Shown here: one piece after another, positions 7,983 to 15,664 of the stretch
Layout of the letters: each line of letters begins with the position of its first letter
Numbering within the stretch: position 1 is the stretch's first letter
Origin: Arthrobacter globiformis
GTDB taxonomy: Bacteria > Actinomycetota > Actinomycetes > Actinomycetales > Micrococcaceae
Reading direction: 5' to 3'
Assembly: GCF_030817195.1 (NCBI RefSeq)
Contig: NZ_JAUSYZ010000001.1
Location: forward strand, 3,906,001 to 3,970,000
DNA: 64,000 bases
Translations under genes and position numbers: made by a program
The notes under the pieces: model-generated
What the model was told of the DNA's origin: nothing
The model's input: only the letters and a program-made list of their open reading frames with translations
Databases searched by the model: none

Positions 7983-8768
7983 ATGAAGCAGGAAGAACTC
8001 CGGAGCTGGTCCATTGCCGAAGTGGCGAAGCTGAGCAGGGTCTCCTCCAGGACCCTCAGGCACTACGACCAGGTGGGACTGCTGCCGCCTGCCTACACCG
8101 GGCACAACGGCTACCGCTACTACACGCAGCCTGAATTGCTGCGTCTTCAGCGGATCCTGCTTCTCCGTGAACTTGGCCTGGGCCTTGAAACCATTGGCCA
8201 GGTCCTGGACGGCCAGGCAGACCAACTGGATGCGCTGAGCGTGCACCGGAAGTGGCTCCTGGCCGAGCGCGACCGCCTGGACCGGATGGCCCGGACCGTC
8301 GGGGCAACCATATCGGCACTGCAGCAAGGAGACGCGATGTCAGGCGAGGAAATTTTCAAGGATTTTGACACCAACCCGTACGAGGAGGAGGCCCGCCAGA
8401 GGTGGGGCGACCAGGCCGTTGCCGACAGTAAAGCGCGGCATGCAGCGCTCAGCGCTGCCGACAAGCAGGCCTTCATGGCCGAAGCCGGGGCGATCAACGA
8501 AGAGCTGGCCCGGTGCCTGGCCGCCGGCCTGCCGGCGGACGACGCCCGGGTGCAGGCCGCCGTCGAACGCCATTACCGGTGGATCTGCGTCAGCTGGACG
8601 CCGGACGCGGACAGCTATGTCGGTCTGGGCCGGATGTACGTCGAGGACCCGCGGTTCACCGCGTTCTACGACAATAGCCGTGCAGGCCTCGCCGCCTACC
8701 TGCTGGAGGGGATCAAGGTCTACGCGGCGTCGCGGCTCAGCTCGGCCGGAGGCCAAAGCACAGCCTAG
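7983..8768 (+). CDS. MerR-family regulator with TipAS ligand-binding domain
   Basis: A 261-residue TipA-like activator. The N-terminal MerR winged HTH (WSIAEVAKLSRVSSRTLRHY, then GLLPP and GYRYYTQPELLRLQRI) is followed by a dimerisation helix (about residues 78-115). The TipAS domain (about 120-255) contains QRWGDQAVADSKARHAALS and HYRWICVSWTPDADSYVGLG. TipAS domains bind thiopeptide-like or other small molecules and the activator usually drives its own promoter. The 19-bp-spacer promoter with a dyad immediately upstream fits that. The next gene is convergent, so no obvious target besides itself is seen. Confidence 0.9.
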   Translation: MKQEELRSWSIAEVAKLSRVSSRTLRHYDQVGLLPPAYTGHNGYRYYTQPELLRLQRILLLRELGLGLETIGQVLDGQADQLDALSVHRKWLLAERDRLDRMARTVGATISALQQGDAMSGEEIFKDFDTNPYEEEARQRWGDQAVADSKARHAALSAADKQAFMAEAGAINEELARCLAAGLPADDARVQAAVERHYRWICVSWTPDADSYVGLGRMYVEDPRFTAFYDNSRAGLAAYLLEGIKVYAASRLSSAGGQSTA

Positions 8769-9544
8769 AAGCCGGCGATGGTCCCTGGACCGTTGACCAT
8801 GACCACGTGGAAGGCCTCTGCGCTCCGGCCGGCGGGCAGGCCCGCACGTTCGGCGTTTGCCTGCATGCCGCGCCGCACGGTGGCCTCCATGGCCTCCGCA
8901 TCGGGGTGCTGGCTGACGTGCACGTGGATCGCCTCGAGCTTGCTCTCCACATGCTTCGTGACATCAACAAAGTGGTTTTCCCGCTCCTCCGGACCGGCGT
9001 AGAGCCACAGCCACGGAAGCTTGAAGGCCTCCAGGCCGGCCTCGGCGAGGTCCGGGTACGCGAACGGGTTTTCCACTGCGGGGTAGATGGCACGGGTCAC
9101 GGCCTCCCCCACCGCCAGGTGGTCCGGATGGCTTTTCTGGATTCGCTTCCAGTTGCGCTCCGGATGCATGGAAAGCACGACGTCGGGCCGGACTTCGCGG
9201 ATCAGCTTCACCACACCGCGCATCACCTCGTGGTTCGGCTCAAGGTACCCGTCCCGCTGGTGCAGGTAGTGGATGTCCGTGACGCCGACGAGGGCCGCGG
9301 CACGTTCCTGTTCGGCCGCCCTGAGGGCGATGATTTCGGCACGCTGCTGGGGATCGAAGCCGCCGGCATCGCCGTCGGTCATGATGCAGTAACTGACCTC
9401 GACGCCGGCCGCCGTCCACGCGGCGATGGTGCCGGCCGCGCCGAAATCGACGTCGTCGGGATGGGCTGAAAAACAGAGCACCCGCTCAATCCGGTGCTTT
9501 TCCGGATTGAACGGGCTCTGCGCTGGTGCAGCGTTTGGGGTCAA
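8765..9544 (-). CDS. PIG-L family deacetylase
   Basis: A 259-residue zinc-dependent N-deacetylase of the LmbE/PIG-L superfamily. The metal-binding motif AHPDD lies at about residues 27-31, with further family motifs VLSMHPERNW and KSHPDHLAVGE. I place the start at TTG 9544: the frame stays open upstream, but that part lies inside etfA in another frame, and AAGGG sits about ten bases before this TTG. It follows etfA on the same strand with a 4-bp gap, so probably belongs to the etfBA transcript. Relatives include the mycothiol enzymes MshB and Mca, but this gene does not clearly belong to either; the substrate is unknown. Its end overlaps the convergent MerR gene by four bases. Confidence 0.82.
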   Translation of the reverse strand: MTPNAAPAQSPFNPEKHRIERVLCFSAHPDDVDFGAAGTIAAWTAAGVEVSYCIMTDGDAGGFDPQQRAEIIALRAAEQERAAALVGVTDIHYLHQRDGYLEPNHEVMRGVVKLIREVRPDVVLSMHPERNWKRIQKSHPDHLAVGEAVTRAIYPAVENPFAYPDLAEAGLEAFKLPWLWLYAGPEERENHFVDVTKHVESKLEAIHVHVSQHPDAEAMEATVRRGMQANAERAGLPAGRSAEAFHVVMVNGPGTIAGF

Positions 9545-9548
9545 GGAT

Positions 9549-10502
9549 TCAGCCCTTGCGCTTCTTGATTTCTTCAGTGGCCTGCGGCAGCACCTGGAAG
9601 AGGTCGCCGACGATGCCGAAGTCCGCGATTTCGAACACCGGCGATTCGGCATCCTTGTTCACGGCGACGATCACCTTGGCGGTCTGCATGCCGGCCTTCT
9701 GCTGGATGGCGCCGGAGATGCCGGCGGAAATGTAGAGCTGCGGCGAGACGGTCTTGCCGGTCTGGCCGACCTGGGCGTCGTGGCTGATCCAGCCGGCGTC
9801 CGTTGCCGCGCGGGAGGCGCCCACGGCCGCACCCAGGGCATCCGCCAGCTCTTCGACGGGGCCGAAGTCGCCGTCGAGGCCGCGTCCGCCGGCCACCACG
9901 ATGCGGGCGTCGGTGAGGTCGGGGCGGCCACTGGCGACCTTCTGTTCCCGGGATGTGATGCGGGCTGCCGCGGCGGTGGCGTCGGCAGGGGCGTCAACGG
10001 TCACGGTTTCGGGGGTGCCGGGGGCGGTCGCAGGCTCGGGGTCGACGGTGTTGGCCTTCACGGACAGCACGGTGACCGCGGTGGTGGCCTTCGCCGTCGT
10101 GGTGTAGGAACCGGCGAGCACCGACTTGTGGGCGGTGCCGTCAGCGTCGACCGCGACGACGTCGGTGATGACGCCGGCGCTCAGCCGGATGCCGAGCCGT
10201 GCCGCGATTTCCTTGCCCTCGGGCGAGTTCTCGAGCAGGACGGTGGTGGCACCGGACTTGTCCGCCACGGCAGCCAGGAAGGCGGCCTTCGGCGCAACGA
10301 GGTAGTCGTCGAGGTCTGCTGCGGACGGCCGGAAGACGGTGGCCGCACCATAGGCACCCAGGGTGCCGGCGACGTCGTCGGACAGTTCGCCATTGACCGC
10401 CACGGCGGTTTCCCCGAGGGAGCGGGCGATGGTGAGGAGTTCCAGGCTGCTCTTCTTGAGAGCCTGCCCGGGGTTGTCAATGAATACCAGTACGTTTGCC
10501 AT
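9549..10502 (-). CDS. etfA: Electron transfer flavoprotein alpha subunit
   Basis: A 317-residue FAD-binding subunit that, with EtfB, shuttles electrons from acyl-CoA and other dehydrogenases to the membrane quinone pool. The C-terminal FAD domain shows VVAGGRGLDGDFGPVEELA, the segment AAVGASRAATDAGWI, VGQTGKTVSPQLYIS and GISGAIQQKAGMQTAKVIVA with KDAESPVFEIADFGIVGD. The N-terminal half (MANVLVFID and onward) is the less conserved domain I. The start ATG at 10502 is 14 bp after the etfB stop, so the pair is one operon. Confidence 0.95.
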   Translation of the reverse strand: MANVLVFIDNPGQALKKSSLELLTIARSLGETAVAVNGELSDDVAGTLGAYGAATVFRPSAADLDDYLVAPKAAFLAAVADKSGATTVLLENSPEGKEIAARLGIRLSAGVITDVVAVDADGTAHKSVLAGSYTTTAKATTAVTVLSVKANTVDPEPATAPGTPETVTVDAPADATAAAARITSREQKVASGRPDLTDARIVVAGGRGLDGDFGPVEELADALGAAVGASRAATDAGWISHDAQVGQTGKTVSPQLYISAGISGAIQQKAGMQTAKVIVAVNKDAESPVFEIADFGIVGDLFQVLPQATEEIKKRKG

Positions 10503-10516
10503 GTTGTGGAGTCCTC

Positions 10517-11329
10517 TTAGAGCAGCTTCTGGGCGGCCAGGAAGTCAACCAGCTTGATGCCGGCGTCGCCTTCGTCCGTGATGATGGTGCCGGCAGTGCG
10601 CGGCGGGCGTTCCTCGGCGGCCGTCACGCGCGTCCAGGATCCGGAGTGGCCCACCTGGGAGGAATCGACTCCGATGTCAGCCAGGGAAAGAGTGGTGATG
10701 CTCTTGCGCTTGGCCGCGATGATGCCCTTGAAGTTGGGATAGCGCGGTTCGTTGATCTGGTCGGTCACGGAAACCACCGCGGGCAGGGACGCCTCAACCG
10801 TCTCCGAGTGGGTGTCCGCGTCGCGGCGCGCCGAGACACGTCCGCCATCCACGTCCAGGGAGGAGGCGAAAGTAACCTGCGGAAGACCCAGACGCTCGGC
10901 GAGCTGCGCGGGCACCAGGGACGTCTCGCCGTCGGTGGAGGCCATGCCGGTCAGCACGAGGTCCACGGGGCTGTCGGCGCCGAGGTGGCGAACTGCCGCT
11001 GCGAGCGCCAGAGAGGTTGCCGCTGCGTCCGAGCCTGCGAGTGCGGTATCGGTGAGGTGCACGCCCTCGGTGGCGCCGATCTGCAGGGACTTCTTGATGG
11101 CGTTCACGGCACCGGCAGGTCCCATGCTCAAGGCGATCACCTTGTTGCCGGCCTTGGCACCCCCGCGCGCTTCGGCAAGCTGCAGCGCGGCTTCCAGGGC
11201 GTACTCATCCAGTTCAGACAGGATGCTTTCGTCGCGGTCCGTGGTGTGGCCCTCGCCGCTGAGGTGCCGGTCGAACTGGGCGTCCGGCACATGCTTGACC
11301 AGGACGACGATCTTCAATGTCTCTTCCAC
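10517..11329 (-). CDS. etfB: Electron transfer flavoprotein beta subunit
   Basis: A 270-residue AMP-binding subunit of the electron transfer flavoprotein. Recognisable parts are IVVLVKHVPDAQF at the N-terminus, VIALSMGPAGAVNAIKKSLQIG, and DLVLTGMASTDGETSLVPAQLAERLGLPQVT in the nucleotide-binding region. Lengths of EtfA and EtfB are standard. The first codon used here (11329) is six codons upstream of KIVVLVKHV; the exact start is not certain. It heads the etfB-etfA-PIG-L operon. Confidence 0.94.
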   Translation of the reverse strand: MEETLKIVVLVKHVPDAQFDRHLSGEGHTTDRDESILSELDEYALEAALQLAEARGGAKAGNKVIALSMGPAGAVNAIKKSLQIGATEGVHLTDTALAGSDAAATSLALAAAVRHLGADSPVDLVLTGMASTDGETSLVPAQLAERLGLPQVTFASSLDVDGGRVSARRDADTHSETVEASLPAVVSVTDQINEPRYPNFKGIIAAKRKSITTLSLADIGVDSSQVGHSGSWTRVTAAEERPPRTAGTIITDEGDAGIKLVDFLAAQKLL

Positions 11330-11489
11330 TGTATTTACAGCAGCCTTCCGTGCTTGTGGATAGCCAGCCGGGTGAGGTCATGGCCGTGGAACGCCCGGGA
11401 TACGGGTAGCTCCTAGCTAACCATATTGGGCCCGTCATATGACGCCCCGTTAACGCCTGTGTCAAAGCCCTGAGTCAGCGGCAGGACCA
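11330..11489 (-). promoter_or_regulatory. etfB upstream region with a 12-bp palindrome
   Basis: This non-coding stretch precedes etfB and runs to the htrA terminator. It contains a perfect 12-bp palindrome CGTCATATGACG (11433-11444), about 105 bp upstream of the etfB start, and an AT-richer part (CTAGCTAACCATATTGG) around 11413-11429 that could hold the promoter. No firm -35/-10 pair can be assigned. Confidence 0.35.
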
Positions 11490-11541
11490 ACGACGGCGGG
11501 CCGCCCCTCCCTGGAACTCAAGAGGTGCGGCCCGCCGTCGT
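11490..11541 (-). terminator. Strong hairpin downstream of the HtrA-type protease
   Basis: Perfect 15-bp arms ACGACGGCGGGCCGC (11490-11504) and GCGGCCCGCCGTCGT (11527-11541) with a 22-nt loop, located 48 bases after the stop of the minus-strand protease gene. There is no clear U-tract, common for terminators in high-GC actinobacteria. Confidence 0.7.
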
Positions 11542-11552
11542 ACTGTGCGCAG

Positions 11553-11607
11553 TTCCTGCTCTGCGGCTGCCTGTTGCTCTGCGGCTGCCTACTGCTCTGC
11601 GGCTGCG
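11553..11607 (-). repeat. 18-bp tandem repeat across the protease stop codon
   Basis: Three near-identical 18-bp units built on GCTCTGCGGCTGCCT (plus strand). On the minus strand they read GCA GCC GCA GAG CAR YAG; in the first unit the sixth codon is the TAG stop of the protease, in the second it is CAG. The frame stays open past the stop for about 29 codons, ending in TGA. So the stop looks like a CAG-to-TAG change within an Ala-Ala-Ala-Glu-Gln-Gln repeat. Confidence 0.7.
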
Positions 11608-13169
11608 CCGAGCGTGACGTCCAACTGCTGCTCACGGCCGTTGCGCAGGACCGTGATCTTCACCGAGGAGCCGGAGGGCTGCTCGCGGACGGCTGCCGTC
11701 AGCTGGTTCGGGTCACTGATGGCCAGGTCGTTGAAGCGCGTCACCACGTCGCCCACCTTGATCCCGGCCTTCGCCGCCGCCGAGCCCTGCTCCACCGAGG
11801 CCACATCGGCTCCCGTCGAGAACCCGGCATCCGATGCCGACTTCGCCTGGACGCTCACGCCAAGCTGGCCGTGGCTGGCCTTGCCGTTGTCGATGATTTC
11901 CTGGGCCACGCGCTTTGCATTGTTGATCGGGATGCTGAAGCCCACGCCGATGTTGCCTGTTCCGCTTGCAGCGGAGCTGCCGCCGGCCGAGGCGATCGCG
12001 ACGTTGACGCCGATGACTTCACCCTTGCTGTTCACCAGTGCGCCACCGGAGTTGCCCGGGTTGATGGCCGCATCGGTCTGGATGACGTTGATGGCGATCG
12101 ATCCTTTGCTGGCCGAGCTCTGGCTCTGCCCCTGGCCCGGAGGAGCGAACTCGAAGCCCTGGTCGCCACCCTGGGAGTTGTCCGAGCCTTCTTTCGGGGC
12201 TGCCGAGGACGCGACGCTGATGGTCCTGTTCAGCGTGGAGACGATACCGTCCGTCACCGTGCCGGTGAGGCCGAGCGGGGACCCGATGGCCACAGCCGTG
12301 TCCCCGACGTTCAGCTTGCTGGAATCACCCAGCGCTGCCGGAGTGAGGCCCGACGGGTTGTCCACCTTGATGACCGCGAGGTCGGAGAGCGGGTCGGTGC
12401 CAATCACCTTGGCGGTGAGGACGCGGCCGTCGTTCGTGCGGATTTGGATGTCCGCGCTCGCGGTGGTGCCGTCCAGTGTCACCACGTGGGTGTTGGTGAG
12501 GATGTGGCCCTGGTCGTCGAGGATGATCCCGGAGCCGGTGCCGCCCTCGCTGCCACTTGTGGCCTTGATGGTCACCACGCTTGGTGATGCCTTGACGGCT
12601 GCGGCCGTGATCTCGTTGACCGAGTCCTGGTTGTTGACGATCACCGTTCCGGGCTGGCTGCCGGAACTGACGGCCGGCGCGGTGCCGCCGGCGTCGAACA
12701 GGTTGCCGGAGCCTACCGTCGCAACCCCGCCGCCCACGAGCCCTGCGGCCAGGATGCTGGCAACCAGGGTGCCCACGCCGAACGTCGCCTTGCGCTTGGG
12801 CTGGCTGGCCCGGTTGTCCTGGAAAGCGGAATGGGTGTTGTGCTGGGAGTACTGGGCACCGGTGGGCTGGGGAGCCGGTGCGGACTGCTGCCCATAGAAG
12901 GGTGCGTGCCGGGGGTAAACGGGATGCGGACCGCCGGAACGCTGCTGCTCTGCGTCCTGCGCCGGCCGGTACAACGGCCGGGTGGGGTTGCTGTCGGAGT
13001 CAAGGCGTACCGTGGGGTTCTCGGAACCGCCTGCGGTGCGGAATTCGCCGTCCTGACGTGCAGGAGGCTGGAGACCCTCGTCGGGCTCAGGCCGAGGGGT
13101 CGGATCAACAGGGCGCCCTGAAGGATCTCGGTTCTCAGGTGCTGCGCCCGGTACTGGGTGCTCGGTCAT
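11589..13169 (-). CDS. HtrA/DegP-type membrane serine protease with PDZ domain
   Basis: A 526-residue protease for envelope protein quality control. Residues 1-125 are a Pro/Gln-rich, probably disordered cytoplasmic tail. One transmembrane helix follows (FGVGTLVASILAAGLVGGGV, about 128-150). The trypsin-like domain has the triad His in ILTNTHVV, Asp in SDLAVIKVD and Ser in NPGNSGGALV. A single C-terminal PDZ domain (LGVSVQAKSASDAGF through VGDVVTRFNDLAI) completes it. I choose ATG 13169 rather than 13184 because AAAGGAAG lies five bases before it. The protein ends GAAAEQ at a stop within a tandem repeat. In mycobacteria the similar PepD and HtrA proteases act on PspA or cell-wall proteins; a pspA gene lies 2.5 kb away. 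Confidence 0.92.
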   Translation of the reverse strand: MTEHPVPGAAPENRDPSGRPVDPTPRPEPDEGLQPPARQDGEFRTAGGSENPTVRLDSDSNPTRPLYRPAQDAEQQRSGGPHPVYPRHAPFYGQQSAPAPQPTGAQYSQHNTHSAFQDNRASQPKRKATFGVGTLVASILAAGLVGGGVATVGSGNLFDAGGTAPAVSSGSQPGTVIVNNQDSVNEITAAAVKASPSVVTIKATSGSEGGTGSGIILDDQGHILTNTHVVTLDGTTASADIQIRTNDGRVLTAKVIGTDPLSDLAVIKVDNPSGLTPAALGDSSKLNVGDTAVAIGSPLGLTGTVTDGIVSTLNRTISVASSAAPKEGSDNSQGGDQGFEFAPPGQGQSQSSASKGSIAINVIQTDAAINPGNSGGALVNSKGEVIGVNVAIASAGGSSAASGTGNIGVGFSIPINNAKRVAQEIIDNGKASHGQLGVSVQAKSASDAGFSTGADVASVEQGSAAAKAGIKVGDVVTRFNDLAISDPNQLTAAVREQPSGSSVKITVLRNGREQQLDVTLGAAAEQ

Positions 13170-13476
13170 TGGACTTCCTTTCATCCGCGTCTGTATTAAC
13201 TATGGACGATCGGACTGAAACTAAAACGGACGTTTGCTGGGAGGTTCCTGAATGCCCTCCGTGACGCTGCCGCTGCCGTTGTTCTAAACGGCCACTAAGC
13301 TCTCCAGCGCTTTTCGCTGGTGGCATATTCCCCGCCGTGGACGGTCCTGCTGGTGCACCATAGAATCAAGAAGAATTGCCACAGCGACCTGCGGCTTTAC
13401 ACCCGGCGTGGGGGCGCTGCTGCATTCTGTGACGGCTGTTCGTCCCGAACCAGCCGCGGCGTGCTGAAGGGTTGCC
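13170..13476. other. Divergent intergenic region, protease / TPM-domain gene
   Basis: About 300 bp between divergent genes, so it must carry both promoters. It holds no convincing open frame with coding character, no strong hairpin and no clear consensus promoter. AAGGG lies about ten bases before the ATG at 13477. Confidence 0.4.
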
Positions 13477-15555
13477 ATGCGGTCAATGTTGAAACGTGTA
13501 CTCGCCGTGATCGGCCTGACCGGAATGCTGGTGGCTCCGGCCGCCGCAGCCTGGGCCGAGGCTCCGGTAAACATCCCCTCTGGCGAAAACATCGTCGACG
13601 ACGCGAATGTCCTCGGCAGCCGCAAGGGCGACGTTGAGGAGTCCATCCAGAAGCTCCTCAAGGACCACAAGTACAACTTGTACGTGGTCACCGTTAAGTC
13701 CTTTGAAAATCCGGCTGACCCTGCCGCGTGGGGCAATACCGTCGCAAAGCAAAAGGGCATGGGCCCCGCTGACGTGATCCTCGCCATCGCTACCGACCAG
13801 GGCAAATACTACTTCGCGCCCAATACCTCCAGCGCAATCTACCCCAAACGGACCACCATCACGCAGAACGCCATCGCGGCCAACCTCGGTGCGGGCAAGA
13901 AGGACTTTGCCCAGGCGGCCATTGACACCGCGGCCGCCATCGGTGACGCTGCGGGCGGCGGAAGCGGAACCGTCCCCTCCGGTGCCGGTGCGGGCACGGC
14001 TGTCCTCGTTGGTGCCGGTATCGTAGCCGCCGGCGGCGCCGGCACGTATCTTTACCTGCGCAACAGACGAAAGAAGGCCGGCCAGGCATCCAGCGCAAGC
14101 TACGGCCCGCAGGGCGCCGAACTCGATCCCCTGGCCGGAATGAGCATCGAGGACCTGCGCAGGAAGAGCGGCTCCCTGCTGATTGAGGCAGATGACGCTA
14201 TCAAGTCGAGCGAGCAGGAGCTGGGCTTCGCCGAGGCGCAATACGGGGAAGCGGCGGTGGGCAACTTCACCAAGGCGCTCCAGGAGGCGAAGGCGCACAT
14301 GTCCGAGTCGTTCAAGCTCCAGCAGCAGCTGGACGACCACATCCCGGACACCGAAGAACAGCAGCGCAGCTGGCTTGGCGAAATCATCCGCAGGTCGGAG
14401 GCTGCCCTGGCCTCCCTGCAGGAGCAGAAGGCGGACTTCGACTCGCTGCGTGAACTCGAGAAGAATGCGCCGCAGGCCCTCGCGGCAGTGGACGCCGGCG
14501 CAGCTGAGGCCGATACAAAGATCGCCCGCGCCGACCAGACCCTGGCGGAACTGCGCGGCAAGTACGCAGATACCGCCCTGGCACAGATCTCGGACAACAT
14601 CACCCAGGCCAAAGAGCGGCTGGCGTTCGTACAAAATGCCAGCGCCACGGCCCGCGAAAAGCTCGCTTCCGGAGAGGGAAGCCTCGCCGCGGTAGCGGTC
14701 CGGGCAGCAGAGGAGAGCCTGCACCAGACAAACGTCCTGCTGGACGCTATCTCCAAGGTCGCCGGAAACCTGGACTCGGCCCGTCAGGGACTGGAGTCCG
14801 CTGTTGTGGACACGTCCCAGGACCTTGCCCAAGCGCGGGCCATGATCCAGTCCGGCGCCCACCCCGAGCTTGAGGGGCCCGTGGCCGGAGTCGAAGCGGC
14901 CCTCGCCCGTGTGAAGGGCGAAATTCAGAGCGGCAAGATTGATCCCATCGCCACTCTCGAACGGGTCGAGTCGGCGCACCAGACCCTCGATCAGGCCTTG
15001 GGCGGGATCCGGGACCAGCAGGAGCAGGCACGCAGGGCGCAGGCTTCACTGCAGCAGACCATCATGTCGGCGCAGGCCCAGATCAGCGCCACCTCGGACT
15101 ACATCACGGCCCGCCGCGGCGGCGTGGGCACGGAAGCGCGGACCCGACTCGCGGAAGCCCAGCGCAACCTCGATTACGCGCTGTCCATCTCACGCAACGA
15201 CCCCGTGACCGCCCTGACCTACGCGCAGCAGGCGCATGCGCTGGCTGCCCAGGCGGCCCAGCTGGCCCAGTCCGACGTCGACAGCTTCGGCTACGCCAAC
15301 CAGGGGTACGGCCAGGGATACGGGCGGGGCGGGATGTTCGGCGGCGGCGGAGGCGGCGGCCTCGGCGGTGCCATCCTCGGTGGCATCCTCATCAACTCCA
15401 TCCTGAACGGCGGCAGTGGCGGCGGCTGGGGCGGCGGCCACAGCGACGGCGGTGGCTGGGGCGGCGACTCAGGCGGTGACTTCGGCGGAGGAGACTTCGG
15501 CGGAGGAGACTTCGGCGGAGGAGACTTCGGCGGCGGGGACTCGGGCAGTTTCTAG
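13477..15555 (+). CDS. Secreted/anchored TPM-domain protein with long coiled-coil and glycine-rich tail
   Basis: A 692-residue exported protein. A signal peptide (VLAVIGLTGMLVAPAAAAWA, cleavage near residue 28) precedes a TPM domain (about 30-155; VDDANVLGSRKGDVEESIQ and YYFAPNTSSAI). A small-residue transmembrane helix follows (AVLVGAGIVAAGGAGTYLYL, about 172-191) with a basic stop RNRRKK. Residues 200-590 are mostly charged, heptad-like helix, probably coiled coil inside the cell. The C-terminus is almost all Gly with five GGDFGGGD-type repeats. TPM proteins have been linked to membrane or photosystem repair in other organisms; here the companion is PspA 109 bp downstream, suggesting an envelope-stress role. 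Confidence 0.85.
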   Translation: MRSMLKRVLAVIGLTGMLVAPAAAAWAEAPVNIPSGENIVDDANVLGSRKGDVEESIQKLLKDHKYNLYVVTVKSFENPADPAAWGNTVAKQKGMGPADVILAIATDQGKYYFAPNTSSAIYPKRTTITQNAIAANLGAGKKDFAQAAIDTAAAIGDAAGGGSGTVPSGAGAGTAVLVGAGIVAAGGAGTYLYLRNRRKKAGQASSASYGPQGAELDPLAGMSIEDLRRKSGSLLIEADDAIKSSEQELGFAEAQYGEAAVGNFTKALQEAKAHMSESFKLQQQLDDHIPDTEEQQRSWLGEIIRRSEAALASLQEQKADFDSLRELEKNAPQALAAVDAGAAEADTKIARADQTLAELRGKYADTALAQISDNITQAKERLAFVQNASATAREKLASGEGSLAAVAVRAAEESLHQTNVLLDAISKVAGNLDSARQGLESAVVDTSQDLAQARAMIQSGAHPELEGPVAGVEAALARVKGEIQSGKIDPIATLERVESAHQTLDQALGGIRDQQEQARRAQASLQQTIMSAQAQISATSDYITARRGGVGTEARTRLAEAQRNLDYALSISRNDPVTALTYAQQAHALAAQAAQLAQSDVDSFGYANQGYGQGYGRGGMFGGGGGGGLGGAILGGILINSILNGGSGGGWGGGHSDGGGWGGDSGGDFGGGDFGGGDFGGGDFGGGDSGSF
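15478..15540 (+). repeat. 15-bp tandem repeats encoding the Gly/Asp/Phe tail
   Basis: GACTTCGGCGGAGGA is repeated three times without change and once with two substitutions (GACTTCGGCGGCGGG). It encodes repeated Asp-Phe-Gly-Gly-Gly in the last residues of the TPM-domain protein. Near-identity at the nucleotide level suggests recent slippage and likely length variation between strains. Confidence 0.8.
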
Positions 15556-15569
15556 CCAGCAAAACTAAG

Positions 15570-15595
15570 CGCCGGCCCGTTCGATCGGGCCGGCG
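15570..15595 (+). terminator. GC hairpin between the TPM gene and pspA
   Basis: CGCCGGCCCG (15570-15579) pairs perfectly with CGGGCCGGCG (15586-15595) across a TTCGAT loop, 14 bases after the TPM-gene stop. No U-tract follows, so it may be a partial terminator or an RNA-processing hairpin separating expression of the two genes. Confidence 0.55.
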
Positions 15596-15619
15596 GGAAG
15601 AAGCGGTACATCAACTGTT

Positions 15620-15633
15620 CACTGAATTCAGTG
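15620..15633. promoter_or_regulatory. Perfect 14-bp palindrome upstream of pspA
   Basis: CACTGAATTCAGTG is a complete palindrome, 31 bases before the pspA ATG. Its position fits an operator controlling pspA separately from the TPM gene, but no matching regulator is known to me. Confidence 0.4.
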
Positions 15634-15664
15634 GGAAACACTGAGCAGGACGAAAGGTAACACC

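Noticed and set aside
9426..10520. Plus-strand open frame of 364 codons opposite etfA
   Set aside because: Glycine-rich shadow; etfA is unmistakable on the other strand.
13483..14979. Minus-strand open frame of 498 codons opposite the TPM-domain gene
   Set aside because: No recognisable domain, and the plus-strand frame has signal peptide, domain and tail. Shadow of high GC.
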